From positions 1 to 17,727 of the forward strand of contig CALKWU010000116.1 of the NCBI GenBank assembly GCA_938004015.1: 17,727 nt of DNA. Direction: 5' to 3'. The notes beneath the pieces were generated by a model. That model was not told where the DNA came from and did not search any database. It was given only the letters and a program-made list of their open reading frames with translations. Positions within the stretch are counted from its first letter, which is position 1; each line of letters starts with the position of its first letter. Below, one piece after another: positions 13,910 through 17,727 of the stretch. A program made the translations under genes and the position numbers. This DNA comes from an uncultured Oceanobacillus sp. (GTDB lineage: Bacteria; Bacillota; Bacilli; Bacillales; Amphibacillaceae).

Positions 13910-14769
13910 TCGCCCATGTCAAGAACTTTTTCAATGACCCGTGCTACGCCATCTTCATTATTGGATGTCGTCACTTCATCGGCAATTTCTTTGATCCCAT
14001 CGGCGGCGTTCCCCATGGCAACCCCCAAACCTGCCGTTTTCAACATACTCACATCATTCCAGTTGTCGCCGACAGCCACGACGTTCTGCATTGGAATGTC
14101 CAACCGTTCCGCCAATTTTTGCAAAGCAATTCCTTTCTGCGCTTTTGGATCATTGAACTCCAAATTGATGTCCCCTGAAGAAGTAATCGTAAGGGCTGTT
14201 TCTTCTTCCAACACCTGCCGCACGTCAGAAAGAACGTCAGGATTGGCACTGAAACCGAGGATTTTATATATTTCCAAATCGGCGATGGCGAAAATTTCAC
14301 TGTAATCATCAATGAACTCCACCGGTTCGTATTGAAAACGGAGATGGGCATATTCCCGAATTTCTTCTGCCGTCAAATCGGGATTCGCCGACTGCATAAT
14401 ATCGACGAGCACTTCGAGGAAATATTCCCTGCTTTCCGAAAAAATGCCCCGGTTCGTGAAAAATTCCAAATACATATCCCCTTCACGACAGACAGAAAGG
14501 ACTCTTTCAGCGACTTCTCTTTTCATCTCAATACTTTCGAGCACATTCCCTTGTTCATCATAGAGGGCTGCACCGTTCAAGCTGATGATCGGACAGTTGA
14601 TGCCGACAGCCTGTAACGGTTTTGAAGCAGCATCCCAAGATCTTCCTGTCGCTGCGACAAAATGATGCCCATGCTCCAATGCTTTCTTGATTGCCGCAGC
14701 GTTTTTTTCACTTACGGCTCCTCTTTCATTCAGCAATGTTCCATCCAAATCGGAAGCAATCAGTTTCAT
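13903..14769 (-). CDS. Cof-type HAD-IIB phosphatase
   Basis: The 288-residue HAD hydrolase of the Cof family has all four motifs in order. SDLDGTLL contains nucleophile Asp7 and acid/base Asp9, ATGRS is near residue 40, the lysine of AQKGIALQKLAE is near 210, and GDNWNDVSML is near 233. The large C2B cap between motifs 2 and 3 identifies subclass IIB, which dephosphorylates small phosphometabolites such as sugar phosphates or flavin and pyridoxal intermediates. The substrate cannot be assigned. In family motif four the usual GDxxNDxxM is intact. The ATG at 14769 follows AAGGAG. The gene is monocistronic with a good promoter, and its end overlaps a possible tiny convergent ORF. Confidence 0.9.
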   Translation of the reverse strand: MKLIASDLDGTLLNERGAVSEKNAAAIKKALEHGHHFVAATGRSWDAASKPLQAVGINCPIISLNGAALYDEQGNVLESIEMKREVAERVLSVCREGDMYLEFFTNRGIFSESREYFLEVLVDIMQSANPDLTAEEIREYAHLRFQYEPVEFIDDYSEIFAIADLEIYKILGFSANPDVLSDVRQVLEEETALTITSSGDINLEFNDPKAQKGIALQKLAERLDIPMQNVVAVGDNWNDVSMLKTAGLGVAMGNAADGIKEIADEVTTSNNEDGVARVIEKVLDMGDQ

Positions 14770-14804
14770 GTCAATCTCCTTAATCTATTATGTGTGGTAG
14801 TTCC

Positions 14805-14833
14805 ATTATATATTTTTGCTCACCCATTTACAA
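14805..14833 (-). promoter_or_regulatory. Sigma-A promoter of the HAD phosphatase gene
   Basis: On the minus strand TTGTAA (14833-14828), a 17-base spacer and a perfect TATAAT (14810-14805) form a strong vegetative promoter, with the start near 14798, about 30 bases before the ATG. Confidence 0.7.
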
Positions 14834-14864
14834 AAACAACTGATTCGATCGAAAAATAAAAAAC

Positions 14865-14893
14865 TTGAATTGCTCGCTCCGGTTTGCAACAAT
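14865..14893 (+). promoter_or_regulatory. Possible sigma-A promoter of the SDR gene
   Basis: TTGAAT (14865-14870), 17 bases, then AACAAT (14888-14893) is a moderate sigma-A match, placing the transcript start about 28 bases before the ATG at 14927. Confidence 0.4.
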
Positions 14894-14926
14894 GGGAACA
14901 AAGAATTTGAAGAGGAGAGTGTGAAC

Positions 14927-15574
14927 ATGAACGTATTGGTGATTGGAGCAAACGGCCAAATCGGAAAACAGATCATCGAGCTTGCGAAAGAAGAAAATGA
15001 TGTTGCGGTCACGGCGATGGTACGTAAACAAGATCAGGTGGAAGCATTTCAAGCGGTTGGGACGCAGGCGGTGCTCGCCGATTTGGAAGGTTCTGTGGAA
15101 CATTTGCAAAAAGCGATGGAAGGAATCGATGCGGTCGTTTTCACTGCAGGTTCCGGCAGCCATACCGGTGCGGATAAAACGATTCTCGTCGATTTGGACG
15201 GTGCAGTGAAAGCGGTGGAAGCAGCGGAACAAGCAGGAGTGGATCGTTTCATCATGATCAGCGCTTTCCGTGCCCATGACCGGGACGCTTGGGCAGAGAG
15301 CCCGATCAAACACTACATGGCGGCCAAACATTATGCCGACCGGTTCCTTGTCACCAGCAAATTGAATTATACGATCCTTCGACCAGGAAGGCTTCTGAAT
15401 GAACCAGGAATAGGAAAAGTTCAAGCAGGTGAACTCACCACATACGGCAGCATCCCGAGGGAAGATGTGGCGAAAACCGTAGTCCTCTCGCTCCGCCACT
15501 CAAACACTTATCGTCGGTCTTTTGATCTTTTAAGTGGAGAGGACACCATCGAAGCGGCTCTTAATCAGTTATAA
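14927..15574 (+). CDS. NAD(P)-binding atypical SDR protein (YhfK-like)
   Basis: The 215-residue Rossmann-fold protein of the atypical short-chain dehydrogenase group opens with MNVLVIGANGQIGKQIIELA (cofactor loop GANGQIG at 7-13). It contains VVFTAGSGSHTGADKTI near 83-99 and the strand FIMISAFRAHDRD followed by HYMAAKHYADRFL, where Lys/Tyr positions resemble the active region of SDR a5 proteins. LNYTILRPGRL (about 148-158) is typical of this family. Length and wording fit Bacillus YhfK (about 214 residues). The function is probably NAD(P)H-dependent, substrate unknown. The frame is open further upstream to 14816, but ATG 14927 has GAGGAG at 14912-14917 and matches the family N-terminus. Confidence 0.87.
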   Translation: MNVLVIGANGQIGKQIIELAKEENDVAVTAMVRKQDQVEAFQAVGTQAVLADLEGSVEHLQKAMEGIDAVVFTAGSGSHTGADKTILVDLDGAVKAVEAAEQAGVDRFIMISAFRAHDRDAWAESPIKHYMAAKHYADRFLVTSKLNYTILRPGRLLNEPGIGKVQAGELTTYGSIPREDVAKTVVLSLRHSNTYRRSFDLLSGEDTIEAALNQL

Positions 15575-15583
15575 GCAAAAAAT

Positions 15584-15615
15584 CTCGAATGACGCCAGGC
15601 GCCATTCGAGTTTTT
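15584..15615. terminator. Bidirectional terminator between SDR and dioxygenase genes
   Basis: CTCGAATG (15584-15591) pairs with CATTCGAG (15603-15610), with an inner CGC/GCG extension past one mismatch. It is preceded by AAAAAA and followed by TTTTT, and serves both convergent genes. Confidence 0.9.
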
Positions 15616-15616
15616 C

Positions 15617-16600
15617 TTATTCATATTCTTTTTCAAATTCAATCGTGCTTCGAACTGTATCAATCGGACGGACCATTTTTTCGATTTCTTCCCGCTTCGG
15701 CTCCAAAAATGGCGGAAGGGACAATTTCTCCCCGAGGGTTTCATACGGTTCATCGCCCATGAAGCCCGGTCCGTCGGTTGCGAATTCAAATAAAATTTGC
15801 GGTGCCACTCTCGCATAGAGGGAACCGAAATAGTAACGCTCGACATAGCCGGAAGTTTGGAAGCCGAATCCGTGCAAACGATTCATCCATGCGTCGATTT
15901 CACTGCGATCTTCCACTCGGAAAGCCGCATGATGGACCGTTCCATAGCCTTGACGATGTGGTGGCAAGACGACATTTTTCTCGACGATGACCGATGCGCC
16001 ATTTCCGCCCTCGCCCACTTCAAATAAATGGGCACCGTTTTCTTCCGCCGTCTCTTCAAAGTGCAACACTTTTTCCAGCATTTCTTTGAAATAATCGAAA
16101 TTCCTGACCCGGATATAAATCGGACCTAAACCGGTAATCGCATATTCCAATGGGATCGGACCTTTTTGCCATGGAATTCCCGCTGCCACTCCTTCGTTGT
16201 TTTCATCAGAAATCAATTGATAATTTTGCTCGTCAAAATCGACGAAAGATAGGGTCTTTTTGCCGAATTGTTCTTTAATGCCGGTATGTCTCACTTCCAG
16301 CCTGTCAAAACGTTTCACCCAATAATCGAGGGCTTCATCATTCGGAACACGGAAAGACGTTTTATAAATTTCATCAGTTCCATGTACTCCTTTTGGAATG
16401 CCAGGAAAATCGAAAAACGTCATATCGGTTCCTGGATTCCCTTCGTCATCCGCAAAGTAAAAATGGTATGTTTGAATGTCGTCTTGGTTGACGGTTTTTT
16501 TGACAAGCCGCATGCCCAACACATACGTGAAAAATTTATAGTTTTCCTCGGCGCTGCTCGTAATCGCAGTCACATGGTGGATTCCTTTTAATGACTCCAT
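15617..16600 (-). CDS. VOC-family ring-cleaving dioxygenase (MhqA/MhqO/MhqE type)
   Basis: The 327-residue protein has two vicinal-oxygen-chelate modules. The first begins KGIHHVTAITSSAEENYKFF (His8/His9) and the second, after about residue 150, contains YGTVHHAAFRVEDR (His223/His224). Glu272 lies in QILFEFATDGPGF. These His/His/Glu positions fit the metal site of extradiol dioxygenases. The Bacillus relatives MhqA, MhqO and MhqE are assigned to hydroquinone/catechol breakdown under thiol-reactive quinone stress and are controlled by MhqR. I see no MhqR-type palindrome here, but repeated TTAATTCA boxes lie upstream. The ATG at 16600 follows GGAGG. Single gene, convergent with the SDR gene across a shared terminator. 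Confidence 0.9.
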   Translation of the reverse strand: MESLKGIHHVTAITSSAEENYKFFTYVLGMRLVKKTVNQDDIQTYHFYFADDEGNPGTDMTFFDFPGIPKGVHGTDEIYKTSFRVPNDEALDYWVKRFDRLEVRHTGIKEQFGKKTLSFVDFDEQNYQLISDENNEGVAAGIPWQKGPIPLEYAITGLGPIYIRVRNFDYFKEMLEKVLHFEETAEENGAHLFEVGEGGNGASVIVEKNVVLPPHRQGYGTVHHAAFRVEDRSEIDAWMNRLHGFGFQTSGYVERYYFGSLYARVAPQILFEFATDGPGFMGDEPYETLGEKLSLPPFLEPKREEIEKMVRPIDTVRSTIEFEKEYE

Positions 16601-16613
16601 TTGGTTGCCTCCG

Positions 16614-16651
16614 TTAATTCAAGTTGTTTTAATTAAAATATCCTTAATTCA
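16614..16651 (-). promoter_or_regulatory. Operator-like repeats in the dioxygenase leader
   Basis: Plus-strand TTAATTCA occurs at 16614-16621 and 16644-16651, exactly 30 bases apart, flanking a perfect 12-base palindrome TTTTAATTAAAA (16627-16638). A minus-strand -10-like TATACT (16656-16651) touches the distal repeat, so a bound protein would block transcription. The binding factor is unknown. Confidence 0.45.
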
Positions 16652-16691
16652 GTATAATGGAATCTTACCATGATGGACACCGGCTGTCAAT

Positions 16692-16723
16692 AATAAAACC
16701 CCAACCTAGATTCAGGATGGGGG
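16692..16723 (-). terminator. Terminator of the DUF378 gene
   Basis: On the minus strand CCCCATCC pairs with GGTTGGGG with one mismatch, the loop is TGAATCTA, and TTTTATTATT follows. It lies ten bases after the DUF378 stop. Confidence 0.82.
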
Positions 16724-16732
16724 TAACTGGCT

Positions 16733-17062
16733 TCAGTTATTTCTATCTTCCGGGGGATTATGTTTCGAACGTTCCAAACGGTATTCCGGATCAAAATCAT
16801 TGGCGAATTCAGTTCCAAAAGTCGTTTGATTCGTCGTGCGGACTCCGCGATCACGGTCGGTTGCCGTCTCGGCTTCATCGAAGAAAAAGCTGAGACAAAT
16901 GAGACCACTCAAGCCAACGAGTCCATAAACGATTCTGGATAATGGAGCGTCCTGTCCTCCAAAAATGCTCGCTACGAGGTCAAACTGAAATAAAGCGATA
17001 AGCCCCCAGTTGATGGCACCAATAATGACGAGTACCAGTGCAATTCTCCTTAATGTTTGCAT
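16733..17062 (-). CDS. DUF378 small membrane protein with extended tail
   Basis: The 109-residue protein has two membrane helices, about 6-28 (LVLVIIGAINWGLIALFQFD, the DUF378 hallmark) and 42-61 (IVYGLVGLSGLICLSFFF). DUF378 proteins such as Bacillus YuzA are usually about 70-80 residues and of unknown function. Here a charged, polar C-terminal tail of some 48 residues follows, from DEAETATDRDRG to NPPEDRNN, probably disordered and cytoplasmic or external. The start ATG 17062 has a near-perfect AGGAGGTG seven bases upstream. A short hairpin abuts this Shine-Dalgarno. It is a single gene with its own terminator. Confidence 0.85.
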   Translation of the reverse strand: MQTLRRIALVLVIIGAINWGLIALFQFDLVASIFGGQDAPLSRIVYGLVGLSGLICLSFFFDEAETATDRDRGVRTTNQTTFGTEFANDFDPEYRLERSKHNPPEDRNN

Positions 17063-17075
17063 CGACTTGCACCTC

Positions 17076-17096
17076 CTAAGGTATTTACACCCTTAG
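17076..17096 (-). promoter_or_regulatory. Hairpin abutting the Shine-Dalgarno of the DUF378 gene
   Basis: On the minus strand CTAAGG (17096-17091) pairs with CCTTAG (17081-17076) across a nine-base loop, and the 3' arm shares bases with AGGAGGTG. If transcribed it could modulate ribosome access. Confidence 0.3.
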
Positions 17097-17201
17097 CTTT
17101 TCTTTTTTGCACAAGTTTATACATCTTTTTTTAACTGGAAAGACATTTCCGCTGATCAATCGGGGGAGACTGAAATAAGTATGTAACTTCAAAAGGGGGA
17201 T

Positions 17202-17727
17202 ATGATGACTACGTATGCTTGGCTTATGTCATTTATCTGTTTGCCGTTACTGTTCCTCTTTACCGTATTTTTTTACTTTTTGCTGTCTTTTTTGCACATC
17301 GAAACGAATTTCCCTTATTCTGCCGATTTGTCGACAATCTATTTCACCATTGTTAACGTCATTTGTTTGTATGTCTTATTTTTGATTTCGAAAAAAGGAA
17401 AAAATGTCACTGAAGGAACTTGTCGGATACGATCGAACCCGTATCATCAAAGATGTATTTCTTTGGCTGTTTGTTTTATACATCCCCTTTTCACTTACGA
17501 TTATGGGAACGATGTTTCTCATGTATGGAGCAGATTTTCCCCATCAATTCGAGGCGGTATTTGCAGGTGATACAAGTGGGGGCATTGCCCGACCAAGTTG
17601 GCTCATCTGGACTGGAGCAATCTTTGCGCTGTTTTTCCCGTTTTTGAATGCTCCTGTGGAAGAACTGATGTATCGGGGCTTTGCTCAACGGGTTTTCATC
17701 CGCTCCTATACTAAAGTATGGCTCGGA
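17202..17727 (+). pseudogene. CPBP intramembrane metalloprotease, frameshifted and cut by window edge
   Basis: Two consecutive frames together read as one CPBP (CAAX protease/bacteriocin-processing) protein. From ATG 17202 or 17205 (after AAGGGGG) the first frame encodes two membrane helices, including LPLLFLFTVFFYFLLSF and IYFTIVNVICLYVLFLI, up to SKKGKN at about 17405. It then turns into low-quality sequence and stops at 17570. The next frame, from ATG 17404, reads MSLKELVGYDRTRIIKDVFL and contains the catalytic motif EELMYRGFAQR, running off the end. The switch lies in AAAAAAGGAAAAAA (17391-17404); removing one A would join them. This may be a real mutation, a sequencing error, transcript slippage, or internal initiation, since AAGGA lies four bases before ATG 17404. 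Confidence 0.75.

Noticed and set aside
14828..15499. 223-codon minus-strand frame
   Set aside because: It is antisense to the SDR gene; rich in His, Phe and Arg as expected for a reverse-strand shadow.
1..17727. CRISPR array, tRNA, rRNA or defence-system genes
   Set aside because: No regularly spaced repeats, cloverleaf or rRNA sequence, or recognisable nuclease/defence domains were seen; the only mobile element is the group II intron.

Overview
The window looks like chromosomal DNA of a low-to-moderate GC Bacillota, most likely Bacillaceae or Caryophanaceae. The reasons are strong AGGAGG-type Shine-Dalgarno sites, frequent TTG/GTG starts, compact genes separated by hairpin-plus-T-run terminators, a complete seven-gene Mrp antiporter operon, and relatives of Bacillus proteins such as YutJ, YhfK, the Mhq ring-cleavage enzymes and YuzA. 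The species cannot be fixed from the sequence alone.

Layout. Bases 1-787 (minus strand) are the 5' part of a group IIC intron: its structured RNA plus the first 79 codons of its reverse transcriptase. It sits directly behind the terminator of the mrp operon. Bases 808-6629 (minus) are mrpA-B-C-D-E-F-G, a multi-subunit Na+(K+)/H+ antiporter. A 500-base divergent control region follows, with promoters, a doubtful 41-43 codon ORF and a bulged hairpin. Next is a KdpD-like universal-stress-domain protein (plus, 7131-7835).

The middle holds a stand-alone, slightly unusual purC (minus), a Nudix CoA pyrophosphatase (plus), and a minus-strand group that reads hotdog thioesterase, LytTR regulator, succinyl/acetyl-CoA transferase. 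Together with the Nudix enzyme this stretch has a CoA-ester theme. The LytTR protein is a natural candidate regulator of the CoA transferase, whose upstream region carries an 8-base direct repeat with a 20-base period.

The right part holds a YutJ-like NADH dehydrogenase (plus), a possible 19-residue hydrophobic peptide (plus), a Cof-type HAD phosphatase (minus), a YhfK-like SDR protein (plus), a VOC ring-cleaving dioxygenase of the MhqA/MhqO/MhqE type (minus), a DUF378 membrane protein with a long tail (minus), and the start of a CPBP membrane protease (plus) that is frameshifted at an A-rich run.

No rRNA, tRNA or CRISPR array was seen. I found no convincing new multi-gene system. The best leads are the intron/terminator/stop-codon arrangement, the Usp protein paired with Mrp, the LytTR-CoA cluster, several small ORFs, and the CPBP frameshift.
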